30,167 nt of DNA from assembly GCA_050735975.1 (NCBI GenBank), contig JBOHVS010000345.1:1-30167 (forward strand), in the 5' to 3' direction. The translations under genes and the position numbers were made by a program. The stretch's first letter is position 1. Each line of letters begins with the position of its first letter. Under the pieces are notes generated by a model, which saw only the letters and a list, made by a program, of their open reading frames with translations, was not told the DNA's origin and did not search any database. This document shows positions 1 to 7,301 of this stretch, in pieces. Source of the stretch: DATMBL01 sp050735975. GTDB lineage: Bacteria > Desulfobacterota > Binatia > UBA9968.

Positions 1-900
1 GAGCGCGACGATCACAAACAAAAGAAGGCCGAAGGCAATTGCCTTCTCCGAATCGACGCCGATGATGCCAAGCATAAAAAGGTAACCACCTTCGCGCAAC
101 CCGATGCCGTTGAAGCTTATGGGGAGCGCCGCAAACGCGCCCACTAAGGGGTAAATAATAAAGCAATAGGAAAATGGCACCTCGATATGGAGCGCGCGGC
201 CGATCCAAACATGCATTGCCGCTTGCATGATGTGAATAGTTGCCGAAAGTAACATCGCAAGCAGGATAGCGTTCCAAGTTTTCTGAAACGCATTTAGAGC
301 GACTTGCGCCTTCGTCACCAGAGGATGGCCATTCGCCGGCAGCACTCGCCCCAACGTTGGAATCAGCAAACCGCCCAGAGCGAACCCGATGGCTAACGCG
401 AACGTCAACAGTCTGAGGGGCGCAGGGACGGCAAAGCGCGGGAATAACGCCAGTCCCGCCGCACCCACCCAGATGAGTACGACCATGCCAATCGCGCGAT
501 CCGAAAGAACCGCGATGGTGGCGTGGAGGGTAGTCGATTTCCAACCGCTTCCCCGATCCTTTCCGTCGTCACGAGCAAGATAGTAAACCCGGGTAACGTC
601 GCCGCCGACCGTGCTTGGCGCGAACAGATTGAAAAACATGCCGATGAAGTAGTAAACGATCATGTCCTTGAGCGGCGTTTCGAAACCAAGCGGGCGAGCC
701 AGGACCGTCCATCGCAGAGCGCTTATCAGCTGGGCCGCCAGATAAACCATCAGTACGCCCGCGACATAAGTAAAGTCGGCGGATGCAAGAGTCTGCAGGA
801 AACGGCCAAGGTCGATGCGGGTGAGAAAAAACAGCAGAAGCGCCGCGCTGATGAGGAGCTTCAAAACGAAGGTGAACGCGGGCGGGACTCGTCTCATCAT
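1..900 (-). CDS. Flippase-like integral membrane protein (UPF0104 / LPG synthase TM family), 3' end cut by window
   Basis: This gene is read on the minus strand from ATG at 900 and stays open to the window edge, giving 300 codons with no stop. The N-terminus has a basic stretch and a long hydrophobic helix. Several more hydrophobic segments follow. Two stretches resemble the hallmarks of the lysylphosphatidylglycerol synthase TM / TIGR00374 flippase-like family: APSTVGGDVTRVYYLARD near residue 95, and NGIGLREGGYLF near residue 270. Family members are inner-membrane proteins thought to move or modify lipid-linked substrates. There is no C-terminal catalytic domain in view, so the substrate is unknown. 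The start overlaps the purN stop as ATGA, which implies translational coupling at the end of a purine operon. A second ATG follows directly at 897. I am confident of the family, not of the function. Confidence 0.82.
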   Translation of the reverse strand, partial: MMRRVPPAFTFVLKLLISAALLLFFLTRIDLGRFLQTLASADFTYVAGVLMVYLAAQLISALRWTVLARPLGFETPLKDMIVYYFIGMFFNLFAPSTVGGDVTRVYYLARDDGKDRGSGWKSTTLHATIAVLSDRAIGMVVLIWVGAAGLALFPRFAVPAPLRLLTFALAIGFALGGLLIPTLGRVLPANGHPLVTKAQVALNAFQKTWNAILLAMLLSATIHIMQAAMHVWIGRALHIEVPFSYCFIIYPLVGAFAALPISFNGIGLREGGYLFMLGIIGVDSEKAIAFGLLLFVIVAL

Positions 901-1556
901 TGCAACGGCGGCTGTATCAGGGCTTGGCTTTCCGCCGTCTCGAGCCCATCGACCCAAACCTTTCGTTCCTCAACGCGAAGCCGTCCTTCACTATAAAGCT
1001 GGATCGCCCGCGGGTAAATGCGATGCTCTTGCTCGAGGATGCGCGCTGCGAGCGTCTCTTCCGTGTCATCCGGAAAGACCGGAACCACCGCCTGGATGAT
1101 GATCGGCCCCTCGTCGCATTCCTCGTTCACAAAGTGAACCGTACAGCCGGAGAAGCGCACCCCGTGCTCGATCGCTTTTTTTTGCACGTGGAGGCCGGGA
1201 AACGACGGGAGCAATGCCGGGTGGATATTCATGATGCGGTTGGAGTAGGCTTTGACGAACACAGGCGAAAGCAAACGCATGAACCCGGCGAGAATCGCCA
1301 GCTCGACGTTGCGCGCGCGGAGAATATCCACGACGGCCTCATCGTAAGCTTCGCGGCTGGAAAACCTCTTATGATCCAAGACCTCGGTTGGAATGCCGTG
1401 ATTGGCGGCGCGAACGAGCCCGTAAGCATCGGCACGATTACTGACGACGACCGCGATCCTGGCGTCCAGCTTCCGCGCTTCGATCGCATCGATTATGGAC
1501 TGAAGGTTCGTACCGCTGCCGGATATCAACACGCCGATTGGGACCTGCCGTGCCAT
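897..1556 (-). CDS. purN: Phosphoribosylglycinamide formyltransferase (PurN)
   Basis: PurN transfers the formyl group of 10-formyltetrahydrofolate to GAR in step 3 of de novo purine synthesis, in the cytoplasm. The protein has 219 residues, near the usual 200-215. The phosphate-binding loop GSGTNLQ is at 13-19. The catalytic triad is visible as Asn110 and His112 (in MNIHPALLPSFPG) and Asp148 (CDEGPI). These correspond to Asn106, His108 and Asp144 of the E. coli enzyme. The ATG start at 1556 lies 10 nt after the purM stop, and the stop overlaps the next gene as ATGA. purM-purN adjacency is common in bacteria, so the assignment is secure. Confidence 0.97.
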   Translation of the reverse strand: MARQVPIGVLISGSGTNLQSIIDAIEARKLDARIAVVVSNRADAYGLVRAANHGIPTEVLDHKRFSSREAYDEAVVDILRARNVELAILAGFMRLLSPVFVKAYSNRIMNIHPALLPSFPGLHVQKKAIEHGVRFSGCTVHFVNEECDEGPIIIQAVVPVFPDDTEETLAARILEQEHRIYPRAIQLYSEGRLRVEERKVWVDGLETAESQALIQPPLQ

Positions 1557-1566
1557 AGGGACGCTC

Positions 1567-2610
1567 TTACGAGACGAAGCTCACCCCTCGTGTTCCTTTC
1601 TTGATCTCGCCGATCAGGAAGCTTCTCTCGCCCATCTTTTTCAGCGACCTGGCGACATCGTCAACATCTTTTTTGCCGACCACCAAGACCATCCCAACTC
1701 CGTTATTGAAGGTTCGGTCCATCTCCTCAACGGCGATCCGGCCGGTCCGTTGAATCAGAGAGAAGATCGGCGGCGCCGGCCAGCTGTTCCGGTCGATCCA
1801 GGCGCGCCGCCCCGGCGGAAGAACTCTCGGCAGATTGCCCTGTATTCCCCCGCCTGTAATATGGGCCGCGCCTTTGATCGTATGGCGCGAGAACAAAGAT
1901 CTGACTACCTTGACATAGATCCGCGTCGGCTCAAGCAACTCTTCCCCCAGGCTCCTCCCGATCTCTGCAACCCTCTGACCCAGTTTCATCCGGCCAAGGT
2001 CAAACAGCGCCTTTCGGGCCAGCGAATAGCCGTTGCTGTGGAGCCCGTTCGAAGGAAGTCCGACCAGGACATCACCGGGAACGATGCCGCGGGGATTAAG
2101 AATCTTCCGTTTTTCGACGACGCCTACAACGAATCCCGCCAGGTCATACTCGCCGTTGCGAAAATCACCGGGGTGTTCGGCGGTTTCGCCGCCGATCAGG
2201 ACGCAACCTGCCCGCCGGCAACCTTCGGCGATTCCCCGCACGACCGCCTCGGCTATTTCGACCTTAAGCTTGCCGCAAACGAAGTAGTCGAGAAAGAAGA
2301 GAGGCTCGGCGGCCTGCGTGAGGATGTCGTTCACGCCCATAGCGACAAGATCGATCCCAACCGTATCGTGGCGGTTCATCATGAACGCGATCTTCAGCTT
2401 CGTACCGACGCCATCGGTCGAGGAAACCAGGACCGGATGGCGATAGCCGCGGCGACCGAGATCGAAAAGGGCGCTGAAGCCGCCGATTCCCGCGAGGACG
2501 CCCGGAACTTTCGTTCTTCGGGCTAGGGAACCGATCCGCCGCACGAGCTCATCCCCGGCTTCGATACTGACCCCGGCTTTGGCGTAGGTCATTCCCGTGG
2601 CGAAAGCCAT
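1567..2610 (-). CDS. purM: Phosphoribosylformylglycinamidine cyclo-ligase (AIR synthetase, PurM)
   Basis: PurM closes the imidazole ring of FGAM with ATP to give AIR, step 5 of purine synthesis. The product is 347 residues; E. coli PurM has 345. Family motifs appear in order: SSTDGVGTKLKIAF, a DLVAMGVNDILTQAAEPLFF helix (about 100), GGETAEHPG, SNGLHSNGYSL and HITGGGIQGNLPRVLP. Translation may begin at ATG 2610, or at the internal ATG at 2592, which gives the more typical MTYAKAGV N-terminus and has CACGGGA just upstream. It is followed by purN at 10 nt. It lies 67 nt after the ABC transporter ATPase gene, so read-through from the transporter is possible, although no promoter is obvious in that gap. 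Confidence 0.97.
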   Translation of the reverse strand: MAFATGMTYAKAGVSIEAGDELVRRIGSLARRTKVPGVLAGIGGFSALFDLGRRGYRHPVLVSSTDGVGTKLKIAFMMNRHDTVGIDLVAMGVNDILTQAAEPLFFLDYFVCGKLKVEIAEAVVRGIAEGCRRAGCVLIGGETAEHPGDFRNGEYDLAGFVVGVVEKRKILNPRGIVPGDVLVGLPSNGLHSNGYSLARKALFDLGRMKLGQRVAEIGRSLGEELLEPTRIYVKVVRSLFSRHTIKGAAHITGGGIQGNLPRVLPPGRRAWIDRNSWPAPPIFSLIQRTGRIAVEEMDRTFNNGVGMVLVVGKKDVDDVARSLKKMGERSFLIGEIKKGTRGVSFVS

Positions 2611-2677
2611 TGGATCGTATTCTTTCCTATCCTGCGAGACAAAAACGACCGCATCGCAAAGTCAGGCGGGTACGCAC

Positions 2678-3472
2678 TCATGCCGTCGAGCCGGCCGCAG
2701 ACTGGCGGCTCACCGCGGCCGAAGCAAGCAGGCTGCGGATCTTTAGCGTGTACGCGCCGAATTGCGCAGAGCTCATCATCTCCATCGATCTCGGACGCGG
2801 CATATCGATCGACAGCTTCTCTAACAGTCTTCCGGGTCGAGCTGACATTACGAACACCTGGTCCGAAAGAAAAACCGCTTCCTGAATGCTGTGGGTGACA
2901 AAAAGCACGGTTTTTTTTCTCTCCTCCCAAATTCTCAGCAGCTCGATATCCAGCTCATCGCGCGTCATCGCGTCAAGCGCGCCAAAGGGCTCGTCCATGA
3001 GGAGGAGTTGCGGATCGGTCACCAGAGCGCGACACAACGAGACTCGTTGCTGCATTCCGCCGGAGAGCTGATGGGGATACATTTCCTCAAAGCCTTCCAG
3101 GCCGACCAGGTTGATAAGCGATCGGGCTCTTTCAACATGGCTCGCGGCGTCCAGTTTGGCGAACTCGACCGGCAACAGGATATTTCCCATTACCTGCCGC
3201 CATTTCAGAAGCACCGGCGCCTGAAAAACCATGCCGACGTTTTCGAGAGGACCATCGACGGGCCGGCCGTTGACCGAAACTCTGCCCGAAGTCGCCGGCA
3301 AGAGGCCCGAGATAATCTTAAGCAGCGTGCTCTTGCCGCAACCGCTCGGGCCAACGATAGAAACAAATTCGCCAATTTGAATCTCCAACGAGACTCGATC
3401 CAAGGCATTCACCGCTCGCACGCCGGTCGTGAAAGCTTTACACACTTCTTCGACGGAAATCAGCGGCGGCAC
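2678..3472 (-). CDS. ABC transporter ATPase, NitT/TauT (SsuB/TauB-like) family
   Basis: This is the cytoplasmic ATP-hydrolysing subunit of an importer for a small anion or nutrient. Of 264 residues, Walker A GPSGCGKST is at 41-49, the Q-loop glutamine is near 84, the signature LSGGMQQR is at 136-143, Walker B LLLMDEP is at 156-162, and the switch His is at 194 in THSIQEAV. The PFGALDAMTRDEL and MSARPGR segments are typical of the SsuB/TauB/NrtD group. The start is GTG at 3472; no upstream in-frame ATG fits, and the substrate-binding gene ends at 3500. It is the last gene of a permease, binding protein, ATPase operon. Substrate specificity cannot be read from this subunit. Confidence 0.95.
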   Translation of the reverse strand: MPPLISVEEVCKAFTTGVRAVNALDRVSLEIQIGEFVSIVGPSGCGKSTLLKIISGLLPATSGRVSVNGRPVDGPLENVGMVFQAPVLLKWRQVMGNILLPVEFAKLDAASHVERARSLINLVGLEGFEEMYPHQLSGGMQQRVSLCRALVTDPQLLLMDEPFGALDAMTRDELDIELLRIWEERKKTVLFVTHSIQEAVFLSDQVFVMSARPGRLLEKLSIDMPRPRSMEMMSSAQFGAYTLKIRSLLASAAVSRQSAAGSTA

Positions 3473-3499
3473 TGCGAACTTTCGAGGTTTTGGCGCGTC

Positions 3500-4525
3500 T
3501 TATTTTTCGATGAATTGGTTGGTAAAAACTTCCTTCACCGAGACCTTGCGACCGACATCGAAGAATTCATTTGTGATGCGCACGGTCTTCTCCATGATGT
3601 CCGGCTTCATAAAGCCGAAACCGGACCGCACCGACTCGGGCGGGATCATGACCTCATACAGGGCATTCTTGAGCTGCACGGAAGCCAGCGCCTTGTCGAG
3701 TTCAGGCTTGTGCTTCAACAAGATCCCCAGCGCCTCCTCGTGGTGATCGCGAGTATAGCGTAACCCTTCCATCGTGCCTTGCACATACGCTCTTACCAAG
3801 TCCGGCCGCTTTTTAACGTCGTCATCCTTCACGACTAAACCGCTGCCATAAATGTCGAGTCCGGTGTCTTTCATGAAGATCCTGTTGAGCTTCATTCCTT
3901 GCTTGGCCGCCGCCCGCTCGGCAACCTCATCGTTGGACGCGCGGAACATCACGATAAAGTCCGCTCTGCGGGCGACCAGAGCGGCCGGTTGCAGCGACGG
4001 AGCAGTCTCCTGAATACGAATCGACTTGAAATCGATCTTGTTGATGCGGCAATAAGCCGGCATTAAAAACCATTGCGCCTGTCCCGGGCTAATGGCCCAT
4101 GACTTCCCTTCCAGGTCCTTCAGAGTCTTAATGTCGGTATCTTCGCGCCACATGATCGTGGTGGGCACGTACCCCAGTTGGGCTACTGTTTGCACCGGGG
4201 TTCCACGGGATTTAGCGACGATGGACGTGGAAATATCGGCGAATCCAAAATCCGCGCCGCCCGCCGCGATCGTGCGAACCGTATCGGCCGAACCCGACCC
4301 GGCCCGAATGGTAACGTTGAGTCCGCGCTTGGCATAAAAGCCCTTTTCCAATGCGACGAACCACGGCGCATGTTTGCCGCCGACAATGAAATCCAACCGG
4401 ACCGTCGCCGCGGTGGCTTCCGCCGCTGATGCGTGCGACAGCGGATAGGCGCCGCAAGCCACGAGCAAAAAGGCAAGAATAATGGCTTTCAAAGGCAAGT
4501 ATACCGGCCGGTTTTCGGTTTTCAT
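3500..4525 (-). CDS. ABC transporter substrate-binding protein, NMT1/THI5-like (NitT/TauT type)
   Basis: This is the extracytoplasmic ligand-binding subunit of the transporter. I start it at the ATG at 4525, preceded by a good ribosome site (GAGGGAGA, about 5 nt spacing), rather than at the longer open frame to 4588. This gives 341 residues. Residues 1-37 are a signal sequence. They contain LLVACG, which could be a lipobox, and ASAAEA, which fits signal peptidase I, so the anchoring mode is open. The mature part has the family pattern: a periplasmic-binding fold start, GFYAKRGLNV, GGADFGFADIST (about 95) and LEGKSWAISPG. The NMT1/SsuA superfamily binds thiamine precursors, sulfonates, nitrate or aromatic acids. 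Nothing here picks one, and homologues are often amplified in uncultured Deltaproteobacteria and Binatota. Confidence 0.93.
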   Translation of the reverse strand: MKTENRPVYLPLKAIILAFLLVACGAYPLSHASAAEATAATVRLDFIVGGKHAPWFVALEKGFYAKRGLNVTIRAGSGSADTVRTIAAGGADFGFADISTSIVAKSRGTPVQTVAQLGYVPTTIMWREDTDIKTLKDLEGKSWAISPGQAQWFLMPAYCRINKIDFKSIRIQETAPSLQPAALVARRADFIVMFRASNDEVAERAAAKQGMKLNRIFMKDTGLDIYGSGLVVKDDDVKKRPDLVRAYVQGTMEGLRYTRDHHEEALGILLKHKPELDKALASVQLKNALYEVMIPPESVRSGFGFMKPDIMEKTVRITNEFFDVGRKVSVKEVFTNQFIEK

Positions 4526-4541
4526 GAACTCTCCCTCGTAA

Positions 4542-5318
4542 CTAGAATGCCCCTTCCAGTTGTCGCACCTCCGCGCTCCACGGAGCAAGCTTCCTTTGTA
4601 TAATTTCTGTCATCCAAAAAAGCCCGAGCGAAAGCAGCGCCAGAATGAGCAAGATGACTAAAGCAAACGCCGTATCGAGACTGTAATTGGCCTGCAGGAT
4701 TAAATATCCCAGCCCTTCGTTGGCGGCGACGAACTCAGCGACGATAGCGCCTGTCACGGAAAGTACGATCGCGACTTTGATGCCCGCGAACATGTACGGC
4801 AGGGAATTGGGCAAGCGAATCTTTTTGAATACGTCCAAATGGGAGCCACGATTGATGCGGGCGAGCTCCAGTAGCTCCGGCTCTACTTCTTTGAGACCCA
4901 CGACCGTATTCACGACGATGGGGAAAAATGCGACCAGAAAAGCGATCGCGATCTTTGATAAAAGACCGTATCCCACCCAAATCACCATCAGCGGGGCGAA
5001 AGCGCTTTTCGGCATCGCATAGAGAATGACGATGAGAGGATAAATCGTATTCTGCAAGTGACGTGAATGGACGACGGCAATGGCGAAACCGACGCCGAGA
5101 AACAGCGAGGCCGCGAAACCACCCACGGCTTCGATAAACGTGATCAGGGCGTGACTGCCGAGAATCGGTAGTTTGTTCATGAAAGCGGTCCAGAGATCCC
5201 GCGGCGGCGGCAAAATGAACGCCGGGACCTTTATGATTTCCACCAGAATCTCCCACAGGATCAAAAGCCCCGCGAAAAAGACTAATGGCTCTAGAATGTT
5301 CTTAGCTCGTGGATTCAC
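4542..5318 (-). CDS. ABC transporter permease, NitT/TauT (SsuC/TauC-like) family
   Basis: This inner-membrane channel subunit has 258 residues and about six hydrophobic segments. The first is FFAGLLILWEILVEII. The cytoplasmic EAA loop that docks on the ATPase is visible around residues 150-175, with LELARINRGSHLDVFKKI followed by RLPNSLPYMFAGIKVA. The start is GTG at 5318 and the ribosome site is weak. The stop lies 16 nt before the binding-protein gene, so permease, binding protein and ATPase form one transcription unit in that order. Upstream is a 157-nt gap containing a hexamer inverted array (5415-5475). Confidence 0.94.
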   Translation of the reverse strand: MNPRAKNILEPLVFFAGLLILWEILVEIIKVPAFILPPPRDLWTAFMNKLPILGSHALITFIEAVGGFAASLFLGVGFAIAVVHSRHLQNTIYPLIVILYAMPKSAFAPLMVIWVGYGLLSKIAIAFLVAFFPIVVNTVVGLKEVEPELLELARINRGSHLDVFKKIRLPNSLPYMFAGIKVAIVLSVTGAIVAEFVAANEGLGYLILQANYSLDTAFALVILLILALLSLGLFWMTEIIQRKLAPWSAEVRQLEGAF

Positions 5319-5414
5319 GTTAGCCGGCTCCGAAGCCGACGTTAAAGGAAAGCATCTTGGGTGTCAAGGAAACGAGTGAGAACTGACTCGCTCCCAACTC
5401 CAAACCGGGGTGAC

Positions 5415-5475
5415 GGTTCAGGGTCGAGGTTCAGGTTTAGGCTGAGATCTCTCTCCTCAACCTTGGCCTCAGCCT
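5415..5475. repeat. Hexamer-unit inverted array at the 3' end of the DUF482 gene
   Basis: Five left-hand 6-bp units (GGTTCA, GGGTCG, AGGTTC, AGGTTT, AGGCTG) at 5415-5444 face right-hand units TCAACC, TTGGCC, TCAGCC at 5457-5474. The arms are inverted: AGGCTGAG at 5439-5446 matches CTCAGCCT at 5468-5475 perfectly. The array ends at the base directly next to the stop codon of the upstream minus-strand gene (5476-5478). The transcript would fold into a hairpin just after the stop. It is not a classical U-tract terminator. Confidence 0.72.
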
Positions 5476-6636
5476 TCACGGTTCTAAGCCGTCGCGCTTG
5501 AGCTGGCTTCGCTCGAGCAGCATTTCGCGCTTTTGGTGCACCATCGCTCGCTCCTGCCTCAAGAAGCGCTCTACGGCGCCGCGAAATTTGCCGTCCGTGA
5601 AATAATGAACGCTTTGCGTCGGCTCGGGATCAAGGCCGCGGAGTTGCTTGAAACTTCCTCCCGCGCCGGCCTCGAAGCGCTTGAGACCCAGGCGAATGCA
5701 ATGCTCGATGGCGGAGTAATAGCAGACGTTGAAATGGAGAAAGGCCCTGTCCTCGAAGGCCCCCCAGTAGCGGCCATACATAACCGCGTTGTCTCTTATA
5801 TTGAACGTGCCGGCGATGATTTTCCCTTCTCGCTCCGCCAGCATCAAGCACACGTGACGGGCGAATCGCCGCTTCGTTTCGTCGAAGAATTCTTGCGTAA
5901 GATATTGCCGGCCGTAATAAAGCCGATCGAGGTGCCCTTTGTACAGTCGAAACATTGTGCGCATGTGGGATGGCGTGAGATCCTCCCCTTCCACCCCGCG
6001 GATCGAGATTCCCTGCTGCATGATTTCGCGCCGTTCGCGTTTGATCTTGTTGCGCCGGTCGCTGCGAAAGCTGCCGAGATACTCATCGAAAGAAACGAAG
6101 CTATGGTTTTGCCAATGGAACTGGATCCCCAGGCGAGCGAGAAACCCGGCCCCTTCCAATGCCTGCCGCTCGTCATCGAGGCAAAAATTCACATGAACCG
6201 AAGAGATTTTGTTGTCATGCGCGATCTTCTTCAGCGCTTGCCCCATGAGACCGATGAGTCGAGAACGTTCTTCGCGTTTCGCAGTGAGGAAGCGTTGGCC
6301 CATTACGGGAGTAAACGGCACCCCGACGAGCATTTTCGGGTAGTACTGAATGCCGAGGCGGTGAGCGGCATCGGACCATTCGTAATCGAAGACGAACTCA
6401 CCCATGCTGTGAAGTTTCAAATACATGGGGCAAGCACCGATGATTTTAGCGCCGCGCTCTAAGAGAACGTGGTGGGGTAACCAGCCCGTCTCGTCGTTGA
6501 CGCAACCCGTTCGCTCCAGGATGTCCAGCCAGTCCCACTTCATGAAGGGCGACGTTTCGCCCGCGAGAACGTTCCAGTCATGAGGCGAGACTTCACTGAT
6601 GTTGCGCGCAATCCGAACGGTAATATCAGCGGCCAT
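5476..6636 (-). CDS. DUF482 / COG3146 GNAT-like acyltransferase ("peptidoglycan biosynthesis" FemAB-like family)
   Basis: The predicted protein is 386 residues and soluble, with two GNAT-like halves, as in the DUF482 (GNAT_acetyltran) family related to FemAB aminoacyltransferases. Recognisable segments are TSPFMKWDWLDILERTGCV near the start, DYEWSDAAHRLGIQYYPKML (about 85), RSDRRNKIKRERREI (about 195), and GRYWGAFEDRAFLHFNVCYY followed by GLKRFEAGAGGSFKQLRG (about 290-340). Family members are widespread in Proteobacteria but their acceptor is not established, and the peptidoglycan label is historical. The ATG start at 6636 has no strong ribosome site. It is divergent from the DUF1178 gene, and the 3' end abuts a hexamer array. 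The family call is firm; the function is not. Confidence 0.9.
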   Translation of the reverse strand: MAADITVRIARNISEVSPHDWNVLAGETSPFMKWDWLDILERTGCVNDETGWLPHHVLLERGAKIIGACPMYLKLHSMGEFVFDYEWSDAAHRLGIQYYPKMLVGVPFTPVMGQRFLTAKREERSRLIGLMGQALKKIAHDNKISSVHVNFCLDDERQALEGAGFLARLGIQFHWQNHSFVSFDEYLGSFRSDRRNKIKRERREIMQQGISIRGVEGEDLTPSHMRTMFRLYKGHLDRLYYGRQYLTQEFFDETKRRFARHVCLMLAEREGKIIAGTFNIRDNAVMYGRYWGAFEDRAFLHFNVCYYSAIEHCIRLGLKRFEAGAGGSFKQLRGLDPEPTQSVHYFTDGKFRGAVERFLRQERAMVHQKREMLLERSQLKRDGLEP

Positions 6637-6742
6637 CAGCGGATACTAGCATGACCGGCTACGCCATCAAACTTCTCGAACAGCGGTAAAAATCCCCATT
6701 GACCGATCATCCGGAGAGCCGCGTCGCCGGGCCCGGCAACGA

Positions 6743-6774
6743 CCCTTGACTTTGCCCGTCAAGGGCCTTATTCA
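6743..6774 (+). promoter_or_regulatory. Putative promoter with a dyad inside it, upstream of the DUF1178 gene
   Basis: TTGACT at 6746-6751 and TATTCA at 6769-6774 are separated by 17 bp, a plausible sigma-70 layout with a weak -10. A perfect 8-bp inverted repeat, CCCTTGAC (6743-6750) and GTCAAGGG (6758-6765), overlaps the -35 and spacer, which would suit an operator. A hairpin in a transcript is an alternative reading. Confidence 0.42.
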
Positions 6775-6786
6775 TACGGGTGTCCT

Positions 6787-7227
6787 ATGGTTATTTACAA
6801 CCTTGTCTGCAGAAAAAAACACGGCTTCGAAGGCTGGTTCCCGAGCTTCGAGGAATATCAAAAGCAAGCGAAGAAACACCTGATCTCTTGCCCCACTTGC
6901 GGCAGTACGGAGGTAGAGAAGGTGCCCCACGCGTGCGCCGTCCACGTCAAAAAGGAACCGCTGGCGTCACCCAAAAAGGCGGAATTGGCGGCGCCTGCCC
7001 CGCCCAGTCCCGCCGAGTTCAAGGAAATGCTGGTGAGACTGCGTCACTATGTCACCCAGAACTTCGAAGACGTGGGGACGCGCTTCCCTGAAGAGGCCCG
7101 CCAGATTCACAACGGCAAGGCCGAGGAACGCCCCATCCACGGCACCGCAACGCCCGATGAGAGAGCTGAACTGGCGGAAGAAGGGGTTCCTTTCGTAACC
7201 TTACCCAAACCCGAATTGGACAGTTAA
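6787..7227 (+). CDS. DUF1178 family small zinc-ribbon-like protein
   Basis: This is a 146-residue soluble protein of the DUF1178 (COG5319) family. The N-terminus MVIYNLVCRKKHGFEGWF is characteristic, followed by SCPTCGSTEVEKV. Cys8 with Cys35 and Cys38 (CPTC), and possibly Cys50, could bind zinc. A proline/alanine-rich linker (about 60-78) precedes a conserved C-terminal part, FKEMLVRLRHYVTQNFEDVG, and an acidic tail (ERAELAEEGVPF). The family's role is unknown. The start is ATG at 6787, shortly downstream of the putative promoter. The aminotransferase gene follows 74 nt later on the same strand and may be co-transcribed. Confidence 0.92.
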   Translation: MVIYNLVCRKKHGFEGWFPSFEEYQKQAKKHLISCPTCGSTEVEKVPHACAVHVKKEPLASPKKAELAAPAPPSPAEFKEMLVRLRHYVTQNFEDVGTRFPEEARQIHNGKAEERPIHGTATPDERAELAEEGVPFVTLPKPELDS

Positions 7228-7284
7228 TCCGGCTTCTCTGGTTTCTCCTCGGGCCGTGCCCTTAGCCGAAGCAGAGGCCTTTTT

Positions 7285-7300
7285 CAACAGCGTGCTGTTG
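7285..7300 (+). promoter_or_regulatory. Palindrome occupying the ribosome-site position of the aminotransferase gene
   Basis: CAACAGC at 7285-7291 and GCTGTTG at 7294-7300 form a 7-bp inverted repeat with a 2-bp centre, ending one base before the ATG at 7302. No purine-rich ribosome site is visible in this interval. It could be an operator or a small hairpin limiting translation. Confidence 0.4.
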
Positions 7301-7301
7301 C

